Of a DNA stretch of 64,000 nt, positions 18,073-27,369 are shown piece by piece (within the stretch, counting starts at the first letter, position 1; each line of letters begins with the position of its first letter). The notes under the pieces were generated by a model, which saw only the letters and a program-made list of their open reading frames with translations, had not been told where the DNA came from and did no database searches. Made by a program: the position numbers and the translations under genes. Source of the DNA: an uncultured Trichococcus sp. (GTDB taxonomy: Bacteria > Bacillota > Bacilli > Lactobacillales > Aerococcaceae); contig NZ_OY764015.1 in NCBI RefSeq assembly GCF_963667775.1, positions 2,153,001 to 2,217,000 of the forward strand, given 5' to 3'.

Positions 18073-21000
18073 TTACTCTGTCCCATGGACTTGAAACTTT
18101 TCGTAATCATAAAAAACCCGATCAAAGAAATCTACCGCAAACCTTCGTTCCAAAAAATCATGCATCGCCTGATTGCGATAGTTTTGCAGGCATGAGTAGC
18201 ATGCGGTATTTTCATCACAATGGCAATTTTTTACCAAGTCATATGATACTTTGAATACATCCAAGATTTCTTCTTCTGTCGCTTTACCCAATCTCCTGAC
18301 ATGACCGGCTCCCCCAGGAACTGTATCGAAGAGAATGAAGCGGGTACTACTGTTTCCTGAGCGGCTGTAAATATAATCGATTGTTCCATCTACGTCATTT
18401 CGTTCAATCGAGAAAGCTTTCGAAAGGCCCTCCAGCATCGCATACAGAATAGAATAAGCTTGTTCCCAAGACAAATAATCATTTACCGATAAGGTTGTAA
18501 CATCTGTCTTGAACGTGTGTCCTATCGACTTGCGGGTAAATGTCTCATTAAGGCATTTTCTCCCATTGGGAGCATTGTGGGTTTTAATTTTTTGTTTAGA
18601 AAAGTCTGAAGATACCTCACTAAATCCACAATAAGAACAAACCATAAATTGACTACTGTTCACAACCGCCAACTCATCGTTAGACATTGATTTTAAATCA
18701 AGTCCTATCGATAAACTTCGCTCATCCAACAGCTCTTTCTGCTCTCCAATATAGTAGATTTCTCCTCTGTAGGTTCGTATCGGTTTTTTTGATCCTGCCT
18801 TTTTCACCTCAGGGGATATGATGAACCCATACTCGGGCTTAATCATCGTTTTGACTTTCAGTTGAGAAAGAGTGTGCTGACAGATACCGCACTTGTCCAT
18901 TGTGGGCGCTCCAGGGTAGTGCCTATGTAAGTTCAAATGTCCACATTCGGGATTTTCACACTGAACAAAATCCCATTCATCCCACTCTTTGACTTTTTGG
19001 GGTGGACGCTTAATATACTGACTCGTATACAGTTTTCCATCAGCAATAACTTGTGAACCTGGGGCATACTCTGAAATAGCTTGCATCAAATCTCGTTGCA
19101 AGCGTAGCTCCCCTTGGCCAAAAGTAGATTCTACTGAAGAAGGATCCGTAATTAACTCCACACTGTCGATAGGAAATCCGTACTTAGGCAGAATATTGCG
19201 TGCCGATAAGTAGTTCAAGATGTTCTTTTCCCTTATTTTTCGCAAAGAAAAACTGATTCGATTTGCAAGGTACAATTTATTGTCATCCTGTTTGAACTCC
19301 TCCATTGCTTCAACTAGTTCTTCCACCTCAGCCAAGTATTGGCTTCGATCTTCCATAAAAATACTATGATCGGAAAGGTACATACTATACCAGCCCTCTA
19401 TTTTATGATGTAGCCCAATTGGTATAATGCTCTGCAGATGGGTAATCATATTCTCTTTGTTCTCGCGTATGTACGCCATAAATTTAGAGAAGTTATCCGC
19501 TTCATAAAAAGTTTGCACATCTTTATATAGAGCTGGATGATGCCTCCAAAAACTGCTTATCAGAAAAGATTGCATATGCCGCTTCACTATCTTCTCGTTA
19601 TGTATATTGAATTTAGGTGGCCTGATTTTCCCTCTAATCATTGTTTCTGGTTCTTTGAAAAATGTTAAATCATGTGATCCGACTTTACAAAATGTCAAAG
19701 CATAGGCAACGGAGTCTGCTCTGCGGCCAGCGCGACCAGCTCTTTGCGTATAGTTTGCAGGCGAAGGGGGCATATTCTTCATAAAAACTGTCTCCAAATC
19801 GCCAACGTCCACACCCATTTCAAAAGTAGTGGAACAGCTCAAAATGTTGATTTTTTTTAATATGAATTCTTCCTGATATTGTTTTGCCTTTTCGGGACTT
19901 AGTTGGGCTGTATGTTCCTTGATTCTCATTGGGTTCAAAGAGAGGTCTTGATACAAATTCATGTAGTGGTTACTTTTTAGTTCCTCCAACGGGGAAGCTT
20001 GAACTAGTTTGCCATCACATGCCCCCTGCGGACAACAATCATAAATATTATGGGGCGTTAAATTTCCACATTTACTGCACTTATACCACTGTATAACATT
20101 ATCTTCAGTTAACTTTATTTTGTAACAATTGTTCTTCAGTAAAGCTTTGCTTCCTCCAGCCCCAAAGTCGAGAATTCCATGTTTTTCGTAAAGGCCTTTC
20201 CAAATATTCAACAAATATTTTTTTGCTTCTTCTAAACTCAGTCCAGATGTCTTACTTATGTACTTCGTCCATTTATTGTATCTTTTTGGGACAAACGAGG
20301 TATCGTATTTATTTGCTGGTTCAAGCGTTAGATATTGTCTTTTTCCTGAGTATATGAAGTAGGAGTAATCATCTTCCGTGAATTGGTTTTGAAGAGGAAA
20401 TTCAATCATGCCATCATTTTTAAAGGCCTCTGACACAATCTTATATAAAGTATCAGCGTCTTTGCCTCTATACTCCCCGATAGAACTCACGCCTAGCTTA
20501 TCCACAAAGTTAAAGTGGATAAGGCCTAGTTTTTCCAGACTGTTTCTTTCGTTCGTGGACATTTCATACAATATTGTTTTCCATGCCTCTTTCTTCGGGT
20601 CCTCGTCCTCTTCATAGCCACTTTTACGGATGATATTCTCAAGATGGTCGGCTACATGTTTTAATTCATAACCGTCTTTATCCACGCCTCTTGTGTTTCT
20701 GGTTTCCCGTATAGCTTCAACCATCATCCGCCGACGAAGGATATTGTGGTACGTCACATCAAAATAACTTGCAAAATAAGCAGCTTCTTGCCTGCTATCA
20801 GAAAAAACAAGGAGTTGTTTCTTAAGCACCTCTTCACTCTCTTCTTCTTTCTGGTATCCCCTTATAGGAGCTCCAAAAAAATCATCCAATTCTTCCGATG
20901 CTTCCAATGTTTTTTGAGTAACCGTTACCTTATAGCCTGGTATTTCTTCGTAGATACTTGTCCCGAGCACACTCGTTGCCGCAGCTTGTCCGATATAAAA

Positions 21001-22806
21001 ATCACGGAGCACACCTGTTCTTTTGTTGGTATTACTGCAAGAATAACAAGTTTTTAAGTCTGTTTCCTGTTGTTTCTCATTTCTCACCAGATAGCGGTGA
21101 TGAGCCTTATCTCCAAAACTTTGACCATTGTAAAGGCGTGTAACACCTGTATGTACGTTGAAATCATAAACCACAAAGGATTCTTCCTCATCCTTCTCTT
21201 TATTTGAGGTGACTGCACTGAGGTAGGGGGTTAAGTCTCCTTTGTCTTTAATAAACATAAACGATTGTTTTTTCTGGTTCTTTAATTGAATAAATTCTTT
21301 AGATACTGGATCTATACTCCCTAGCAGGTATACTTCACCACAGAATTGGCATACAGAAATTTCATAAAACTTATCCTCCTGTCCCGCGATTGCTTCACCG
21401 CGTTTTCTTGGTATCAGAGAGACCTTGGGATTTTCATCAAGGGTACTGTAACACCCTTCCAACGAACGGATGAACATATGGTATCGGGCATCCAAGAGCA
21501 TGACATTGTTTTTCTTGGCTTTATTTGCCACTTCTACAAAAGCAACCAAATCACCTTCCGCTGTACTCATTTTTTTGGCTAATTTTTTCACATCAAGTGG
21601 TTTCTTTTGGAGGTTCCTTCTTGCTTGAAAGTACCGCTGATCCCGTTGAATGATTTCAAATAGCTTTTCTTGATAGCCTGCCTGATTCTCATATTGCGGG
21701 AAATAACCATCAATCACCTGATTAAGCCTATCCGATAAGTCCTTTGGATCCTCAGTTATGATTTGATACAAAGTTTTGTAAAAATTAATATCCACATCTT
21801 CCTCAGCAAGGACCTTGTCAAACGAATGGCGTTTTGCCCTTATGATATCCTGTTCCTCAAACTTTGATCTGGCCGAAAGGTTTTGGGCAAATTCAACTAT
21901 ATGGGGATTGTCCTTCTCCTCTCCCAACGTTGCACTCGTAAGGATAAATTGGATTGTTGTCCCTCTGGAAATCCGATCCTTCAAACGGGACATAAGCATG
22001 GATACCTCAATACCAGTTGCACCTGTATAAGTATGGGCTTCATCCAAGACAATATACTGCCATTGATTGGAATAAGGTCCATCAAAGAACACATTGTCAC
22101 CCGGTCTGATCAGTAGATATTCCAACATTGCGTAGTTTGTAATAAGGATGTGCGGCGGTTCTGACTTCATCCTTTCTCGGGAAATGCGTTCATTGACTAT
22201 AGGAACTTCTCCATTATTTAATTTTTTGTACTTTGCCAAGGCATTTCTTTCGGTTTCTTCAGTCTCCCCAGTGAAGGATCCAAATGTTATTTCAGGATAA
22301 TGGCGCAAGAGCTCTCTCATTCTTTTTAGTTGGTCGTTCGCAAGAGCGTTCATCGGATAGATCAACAGCGCACGAACTCCATGCGTCAGTTTACCGCTCT
22401 CTTTTTCATTCGTTAAACTGTTCAATATCGGGTATAAAAAGGCTTCGGTTTTTCCTGACCCTGTCCCTGTTGTGATGACGATGTTGCTCTCATTTTTCAC
22501 CTTGCGAATAGCTTCTTCTTGATGGGCGTATAAAGGGCGGCTCAACTTGATTGCCCCTTCTCCTTCATATGCTATTTTTTTAAACTCTTGTGTTACGACG
22601 CCTTCTTCAATAAGCTCTAAAATCGATTTTCCTGTCCGGAAGGAATCCGTGAAGTCAATGTACGGACCTTTACCAATCTCCATTCCCCTCAAGGCTTCTT
22701 CAAAACTATGTCTAATTTCTTCATCTTTTATGTAGAATGTCGAGGTAATGTAAGATAGATAATGATTCAGTATGTTCTGCGAACCAGTAATAGGGTTAAA
22801 TGTCAT
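18073..22806 (-). CDS. Large DEAD/DEAH helicase with C-terminal DUF1998/MZB-type cysteine motif, candidate DruE-like defence helicase
   Basis: A 1577-residue protein. RecA lobe 1 carries the Q-like motif RPLYAHQEEAI, Walker A TTGTGSGKT (112-120), DEAH (255-258) and SAT (about 291). Lobe 2 ends with QRAGRAGRR near 1020-1030. A long insertion separates the lobes and contains CQFCG (about 483) and CSKCG...CC (about 910). Further CxxC pairs lie near 1285, 1305 and 1388. The C-terminus has CHCDENTACYSCLQNY (about 1525-1545), the four-cysteine motif of DUF1998/MZB helicases such as MrfA. At this size the closest family is DruE of Druantia, whose type III pairs one helicase with one large partner, as here. 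AGGAGG before the ATG overlaps the end of the partner gene, so the two form an operon. Defence function is inference. Confidence 0.85.
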   Translation of the reverse strand: MTFNPITGSQNILNHYLSYITSTFYIKDEEIRHSFEEALRGMEIGKGPYIDFTDSFRTGKSILELIEEGVVTQEFKKIAYEGEGAIKLSRPLYAHQEEAIRKVKNESNIVITTGTGSGKTEAFLYPILNSLTNEKESGKLTHGVRALLIYPMNALANDQLKRMRELLRHYPEITFGSFTGETEETERNALAKYKKLNNGEVPIVNERISRERMKSEPPHILITNYAMLEYLLIRPGDNVFFDGPYSNQWQYIVLDEAHTYTGATGIEVSMLMSRLKDRISRGTTIQFILTSATLGEEKDNPHIVEFAQNLSARSKFEEQDIIRAKRHSFDKVLAEEDVDINFYKTLYQIITEDPKDLSDRLNQVIDGYFPQYENQAGYQEKLFEIIQRDQRYFQARRNLQKKPLDVKKLAKKMSTAEGDLVAFVEVANKAKKNNVMLLDARYHMFIRSLEGCYSTLDENPKVSLIPRKRGEAIAGQEDKFYEISVCQFCGEVYLLGSIDPVSKEFIQLKNQKKQSFMFIKDKGDLTPYLSAVTSNKEKDEEESFVVYDFNVHTGVTRLYNGQSFGDKAHHRYLVRNEKQQETDLKTCYSCSNTNKRTGVLRDFYIGQAAATSVLGTSIYEEIPGYKVTVTQKTLEASEELDDFFGAPIRGYQKEEESEEVLKKQLLVFSDSRQEAAYFASYFDVTYHNILRRRMMVEAIRETRNTRGVDKDGYELKHVADHLENIIRKSGYEEDEDPKKEAWKTILYEMSTNERNSLEKLGLIHFNFVDKLGVSSIGEYRGKDADTLYKIVSEAFKNDGMIEFPLQNQFTEDDYSYFIYSGKRQYLTLEPANKYDTSFVPKRYNKWTKYISKTSGLSLEEAKKYLLNIWKGLYEKHGILDFGAGGSKALLKNNCYKIKLTEDNVIQWYKCSKCGNLTPHNIYDCCPQGACDGKLVQASPLEELKSNHYMNLYQDLSLNPMRIKEHTAQLSPEKAKQYQEEFILKKINILSCSTTFEMGVDVGDLETVFMKNMPPSPANYTQRAGRAGRRADSVAYALTFCKVGSHDLTFFKEPETMIRGKIRPPKFNIHNEKIVKRHMQSFLISSFWRHHPALYKDVQTFYEADNFSKFMAYIRENKENMITHLQSIIPIGLHHKIEGWYSMYLSDHSIFMEDRSQYLAEVEELVEAMEEFKQDDNKLYLANRISFSLRKIREKNILNYLSARNILPKYGFPIDSVELITDPSSVESTFGQGELRLQRDLMQAISEYAPGSQVIADGKLYTSQYIKRPPQKVKEWDEWDFVQCENPECGHLNLHRHYPGAPTMDKCGICQHTLSQLKVKTMIKPEYGFIISPEVKKAGSKKPIRTYRGEIYYIGEQKELLDERSLSIGLDLKSMSNDELAVVNSSQFMVCSYCGFSEVSSDFSKQKIKTHNAPNGRKCLNETFTRKSIGHTFKTDVTTLSVNDYLSWEQAYSILYAMLEGLSKAFSIERNDVDGTIDYIYSRSGNSSTRFILFDTVPGGAGHVRRLGKATEEEILDVFKVSYDLVKNCHCDENTACYSCLQNYRNQAMHDFLERRFAVDFFDRVFYDYEKFQVHGTE

Positions 22807-22821
22807 CTAACGATCCTCCTC

Positions 22822-25623
22822 TTATAAAATTCGTATTACTAAATTTTCAATTACCCTGTACCTTTGATAATCGTGTGACGAATCTGCTGCGCGAGGATTG
22901 ACGTTCCCTGTATGAGTGTCTATTATCATCCAGTCCCCTTGTGCATCTTTTGGAGCAATGATAAAGTCCTCGCTCATGGGAATCACTTCTTTAAACCTGA
23001 TGGGATTTTGGTCCAGATAGACCTTTTTTTCCTCACCTGTATATCGATCTATATAAAAGAAATACGCACGGGCTTTATACTCATCTCTATAGGGATCGTA
23101 TCCAATACCTGAAAAACACAACTTTGATGTAGTAAATTTCTCTCCGCTAGAAATAGCTGCTACACTTTGAACGGTTCTACGGCGGCTCTTTAAGATAAAT
23201 TCATCCCCATGAATAAGCTTGTCCTCAAACAGTATGTTCTTCTCATCATGCTCGCCAAAAAAGCTCGGTGAAGTAGTATATACTTGCACATGGTATACAT
23301 CAAAATCCAATTCTAAATGCGGATCATAGAAAGGCAGTCGGATATTATTGTAGATTTTACTGCTTCCTCCTTGTTCGGCCGTAATCTCCAAATACAATTT
23401 CCTATTCCCAATATATTCACCGGTCAAAGACAGTCCGCCCATTAATCTATTTGGATTGGCATACTTACACTCCACGTCTTCCAGCCGTTCTTCGTAATAC
23501 ACCTGAAATAGAGGGTAGTCCCTATTACTGACCCTTAGACTGAATTCATGAATATCAGCTTGTCGGGATGATATGTATGGCTTTAAATTGACTGCTGAAG
23601 TATCTCCTTGGCGTTTGATGTTCAGTTTTTTGTTTTGATTTCCCATTGAGCACTGCATCTCATAAATTTGACCGGGAATATTGATAGTCAAATCTTCTAA
23701 TGGACAACTTTCAAAGTAATACTTTTTCTCTAAAGTAATTTTCTTTTGGTCCCCACTATTTTCAATCGAAATGAGTGGGATAGCAACTTCAATGTAAAAT
23801 TGTCGTCCTTGCAGATTAAAAGATTGCCGATAATTTCTTGCCTTCATATCTACGGAATGATTATTGTGCGGATTTAGAGTTATATACAGATCGCTGCTTT
23901 CTAAAGAGCAAATCTGTGCTGAAGTCTCATCCATATAAAACGCTTTTTGAAACATCCATTCCAAGTCATTTATGATCACATAGTTTTGTTCAAATATCGG
24001 CGTAAAGTCTCCCTTTCTACGAATCACAATTTCTAAGATTTTTTCATCTTGTTTCAATAAACCACTAAAATCTAAAATACACTGCAATCTGCCAGTGCCG
24101 TCACCTAAGGTTGATACCACCCCAATATTGGCTATCTCTTGTTCATCCAGCAAGCCTCCATTGACTGTAAAACGATACTTATTAAGAGTATCCTTTTGCG
24201 GGTAGGTGAAACTGAAGTACGATGCGGACTTAGCTGGTGCATATTCTTTGTTGTCCGATAATAGACGGGCTCCCTTATATTTTGTCGTGCTAGGAAAACC
24301 GTCCGGCTGAACTTTTGATGATGCTGACAACAATACGCCATCTATCCACATTTCTGAATCCTCATTGAAAATCACTTCATAACGGACATAACCATTTTCC
24401 TGATATGCATATTCGTATGTCAGCCCTATCAACTCTACCTCGGCATCTTTCTCTGTGATGACGAAGTAAGTCTCCTCGTTTTTAAGCTTAGAAGGTGAGA
24501 ATTGATCTCCTTTTGAGTTGAAGAGAAGAAAATTATTTGACATAATGTTCTTTGATTCAAAGATATTGGTATTCCCCGAAGTGATTGTATACGTGAGTTG
24601 GGGATAAAACGCATCAAGATGATACTGAGAAGGCAAGGTCTTCCAGAAAAATGCACCCGGCATTGCATCTAATTCTTTTTTCAACAACATATTCTTGTTA
24701 TTGAAAAAAGTTACTTCAATGATCTCCCCAATATCAGAAGGTAAAATCAACTGTTTAGGAATGGTTAAACACAAATGTAAGCCGGTAAGCATCTCTTCCA
24801 ATCTGAGGAACGGCTTCTTATATTGTTTCTTTCCACCACCATTTCTGGCTAAGGAATTTTTTTGCATTTCTAATTGTGTGCCAATTTCAGTAAGGTGCTG
24901 TTCAAATAAATAGTCGTAATAGTTATTTGACCTAAATTGAAGTTGCCCTTCTTCTCTCATCAAAAGATCAAAAAACAAAAAATATCTTTTTACTAATCCA
25001 GCTACCTTACCCCAGTTTAAGAGAAAAGCTTTTTTGAAGGACTTCGGCAATTGTTGATTGGTTACTGTCATCTTTGACCCCCGATATACAGATACAATAT
25101 CGTCTTGGTTTTGATAATTTTTAAATAATTTACGCAGATGTCTAAGCAATTCTAATACAATCTCGTCGCTGACATCTTCTTCTAGATCTTTTATATACAA
25201 ATCAAAAAGAACCTGAATAAATTTAGGAAATTGATGACTTGCAATGATGGAATGCATTTGAATTGTCTCTCGGTATAAAGTCTGTTGATTCGTTTTATAC
25301 ATATAGAGTCTGTTTGCTTTGCAAAATCCTTCAATATTTACTACACACTCGCTCCTTAGTGACTGTACTTTCTCAACATCGAAATACGCAGCCAGCTCTT
25401 CCCAAAATCGCTGACCTGAAAAACGATACATATTAAATCCTATAAGAGTCATAGCGGTGATCTGACGTTTTTCTTGGATTTTAAATCGAGAGGGATGCTG
25501 AATCATTTCTCTAAAATCATCGGATAGTCTACTGAATTCTTCTGGAGTTATCGAAACTAGTCCCAGAAGGGCTTTCTTCTCGTATTTTTCCGTAATTATA
25601 TTCACTCTATCTTGAAGCTGCAC
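22822..25623 (-). CDS. 933-residue protein of unknown fold, operon partner of the helicase (candidate DruH-like)
   Basis: No family is recognised with certainty. It begins with GTG (MQLQDRVNII), supported by GAGGTG seven bases upstream. The first 260 residues look helical and charged, with a segment rich in aromatic residues (FWEELAAYFDVEK). From about 300 onward the sequence becomes beta-rich, with repeated short strands and Asp/Asn-rich turns, suggesting several immunoglobulin-like or jelly-roll modules. No catalytic motif, membrane segment or signal peptide is evident. Its stop is 15 bases from the helicase start, so the two proteins are co-translated and probably act together. In Druantia type III the helicase is accompanied by one large protein of unknown function, DruH; similarity to it should be tested. 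Confidence 0.75.
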   Translation of the reverse strand: MQLQDRVNIITEKYEKKALLGLVSITPEEFSRLSDDFREMIQHPSRFKIQEKRQITAMTLIGFNMYRFSGQRFWEELAAYFDVEKVQSLRSECVVNIEGFCKANRLYMYKTNQQTLYRETIQMHSIIASHQFPKFIQVLFDLYIKDLEEDVSDEIVLELLRHLRKLFKNYQNQDDIVSVYRGSKMTVTNQQLPKSFKKAFLLNWGKVAGLVKRYFLFFDLLMREEGQLQFRSNNYYDYLFEQHLTEIGTQLEMQKNSLARNGGGKKQYKKPFLRLEEMLTGLHLCLTIPKQLILPSDIGEIIEVTFFNNKNMLLKKELDAMPGAFFWKTLPSQYHLDAFYPQLTYTITSGNTNIFESKNIMSNNFLLFNSKGDQFSPSKLKNEETYFVITEKDAEVELIGLTYEYAYQENGYVRYEVIFNEDSEMWIDGVLLSASSKVQPDGFPSTTKYKGARLLSDNKEYAPAKSASYFSFTYPQKDTLNKYRFTVNGGLLDEQEIANIGVVSTLGDGTGRLQCILDFSGLLKQDEKILEIVIRRKGDFTPIFEQNYVIINDLEWMFQKAFYMDETSAQICSLESSDLYITLNPHNNHSVDMKARNYRQSFNLQGRQFYIEVAIPLISIENSGDQKKITLEKKYYFESCPLEDLTINIPGQIYEMQCSMGNQNKKLNIKRQGDTSAVNLKPYISSRQADIHEFSLRVSNRDYPLFQVYYEERLEDVECKYANPNRLMGGLSLTGEYIGNRKLYLEITAEQGGSSKIYNNIRLPFYDPHLELDFDVYHVQVYTTSPSFFGEHDEKNILFEDKLIHGDEFILKSRRRTVQSVAAISSGEKFTTSKLCFSGIGYDPYRDEYKARAYFFYIDRYTGEEKKVYLDQNPIRFKEVIPMSEDFIIAPKDAQGDWMIIDTHTGNVNPRAADSSHDYQRYRVIENLVIRIL

Positions 25624-25915
25624 TGTTGGACACCTCGCTTTAATATAGACTGTAAATCAGATATCGATAAGTAAGGGCTTACATTTTAGTGGTATCTAAT
25701 GGGACGCACATGATAGCCAAGAAATTTCATATAAGAATATTATAAACCTAGCAAGTCGATATCAGAAGTATTTTTTGCAAATATTGCGATTTCCGTTACA
25801 GTATGACCAAAAAGCGGAAATAATCCCATAATCCGATTGTTCCGTCCGATTACAAAATTATCCCCGCATACAGTGATGACACCTCTAATTTTGATGCTTA
25901 ATATTCTTTCAAGAC
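25624..25915. other. AT-rich upstream region of the two-gene helicase island
   Basis: No coding frame is supported. The stretch is much richer in A and T than the mal genes beyond it and must hold the island promoter; no strong consensus was identified. The composition change near 25910 marks the probable island edge. Confidence 0.5.
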
Positions 25916-26087
25916 GCTACTGATGAACGCCTTCGATGGCTCCGGCGGCTTCGTTCATCCGTAGTCTGCGCCTCCCTGCGTATTCCGCGGAGAGCGCTCT
26001 TCAGCAGGTTGTCCGTCGCAAAGGCATCGTCAATATTCAGCTGTTCACTGCTTGTGTGCTCATTTTGATAGCCGACAGACAAACAAA

Positions 26088-26130
26088 CCCCTCGTTTCCG
26101 ATGAGACATCGAAAATGAGGGGCTTTTTAT
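26088..26130. terminator. Bidirectional terminator between the helicase island and malR
   Basis: CCCCTC-TTTC-GAT arms close onto ATCGAAAATGAGGGG with a short loop, followed by CTTTTTATTTT on the plus strand and TTTGTTTG on the minus strand. The GC-rich stretch before it (25916-26087) contains a GATGAACG/CGTTCATC inverted repeat and no convincing gene. Confidence 0.75.
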
Positions 26131-26160
26131 TTTACGGAATTTCGCTATTGAATGTGTGGA

Positions 26161-26314
26161 TTTCCCGGCGAAGGAGCTGTCACCGGGAATCCGGCTTCCA
26201 AAATGAACGGATTTCCCGACGAGAAAACTTTCACCGGGAATTCGGCCTCCGGAATAAGCAAATTTCCCGACGAGGAAGCTGTCACCGGGAATTCGGCCTC
26301 CGAAATGAGCAATT
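26161..26314. repeat. Three tandem 51-bp hairpin repeats
   Basis: Units start at 26161, 26212 and 26263, an exact 51-bp period. Each has TTCCCG near its beginning and CGGGAA about 15 bases later, forming a stem, followed by TTCGGCCTCC-type sequence. A partial fourth start (TTCCCCCTC) abuts the end of malR. The array lies within the 3' region of the malR transcript and is one of three hairpin arrays of similar period in this window. Confidence 0.85.
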
Positions 26315-26319
26315 CCCCC

Positions 26320-27333
26320 TCAACCCCGCACCCGCATAACTGTCTCCCGCTCGATCACTTCATGCGGCACGATCATCTTCGGCAGCAAGGTGCTCGGTTC
26401 GTGGAGTTGGCGGATCAGGAGGGCGGCGGCTTGCCTGGCCAGTTCCTGGACGTGGATGTCGATGGTCGTCAGGAATGGGTGGGACAGGGTCGCAAAGACG
26501 GAATTGTTGAAGCTGATCAGGGAGATGTCGTCCGGCACTTTGTACGTGTCCAGCTGCAGATACTGCAGGACGCGTAAGGCCAGGCGGTCATCGCCGACGA
26601 CAAGTCCGGTCGGTTTGGTCTCTTCGAGGAACTCCTGGAAAGCCATGAAGTCATCCGGCGTTTCGAAGTATAGTGACGGATGGACGGTCAGATCGGCGTC
26701 GCGCAAGGCATCGGTATAGCCTTTGTAGCGTTCCTTGTCGACCATCTGCGAAGGCGTCAATCCGACGAAGCCGATCCGTTCGTGTCCGTGGTGGATCAGG
26801 CAGTCTGTCGCCGTTTTGCCGGACAGACGGTTGTCGTTGTCGATATAGATCGTCTCGTTCTCGTAGACATCCGGTTTCCCCAGCAAAGCGTAAGGAATCT
26901 TCTCTTCGTGCAGGAACTTGCGGATCGGGTCTTTCGCCTCCGAATACAACAGGATGAAGCCATCGACCAGTTTGCGCTGATGCATCAGGCGCACGCTATC
27001 CTTCAGCTCCGCCATCGTCTTCCCGGTAGCCAAGGAAATCATGTATTTCTGTTCGTTGCAGACGACGCCGATTTCCTGGATCATCTCGAGGAACAGCGGG
27101 TTCTGCGCAGGGTTCCCCATCGTCGCCACCGGCAGGATCACGCCGATCGTCTGCGTTGACTTGTTGGCCAGGTTCTGGGCAGCGAAGTTGGGTGTGTAGC
27201 CCAGTTTCTGCATCGCTTGGCGCACTTTCACTTTTGTGTTTTCGCTGATCAGCGGACTGTCCTTCAACGTGCGTGAAACGGTTGAAGTCGCGACGCCCGC
27301 TTCTCTGGCGACATCTTTTATCGTAACGGTCAT
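26320..27333 (-). CDS. malR: LacI-family maltose regulator
   Basis: A 337-residue repressor. The helix-turn-helix TIKDVAREAGVATSTVSRTLKDSP is at the N-terminus, followed by the hinge and a periplasmic-binding-like ligand domain (GVILPVATMGNPAQNPLF, DGFILLYSEAKD, HGHERIGFVGL, GLVVGDDRLALRVL). GAGGA lies 8 bases before the chosen ATG (MTVTIKDV). It is the last gene of the malP-pgmB-galM-malR operon, and repeats of TGCAAYCGRTTGCA, a LacI-type palindrome, sit in the promoters of all nearby mal units. It therefore most likely senses maltose or a maltose-derived metabolite and represses these promoters. Confidence 0.9.
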   Translation of the reverse strand: MTVTIKDVAREAGVATSTVSRTLKDSPLISENTKVKVRQAMQKLGYTPNFAAQNLANKSTQTIGVILPVATMGNPAQNPLFLEMIQEIGVVCNEQKYMISLATGKTMAELKDSVRLMHQRKLVDGFILLYSEAKDPIRKFLHEEKIPYALLGKPDVYENETIYIDNDNRLSGKTATDCLIHHGHERIGFVGLTPSQMVDKERYKGYTDALRDADLTVHPSLYFETPDDFMAFQEFLEETKPTGLVVGDDRLALRVLQYLQLDTYKVPDDISLISFNNSVFATLSHPFLTTIDIHVQELARQAAALLIRQLHEPSTLLPKMIVPHEVIERETVMRVRG

Positions 27334-27369
27334 AGGCATTTTCCTCAGGTTCATTTTTGTAACTCTAGA

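Noticed and set aside
18073..25623. DISARM or a plain MrfAB repair system as identity of the two-gene island
   Set aside because: DISARM splits helicase and DUF1998 over separate genes and adds a methylase and a phospholipase-like gene; MrfA is about half this size with a small exonuclease partner. Neither fits.
25909..26109. Minus-strand open frame of 66 codons between the helicase island and malR
   Set aside because: It lies across a terminator hairpin, has no ribosome binding site and ends in a low-complexity Arg/Ser run.
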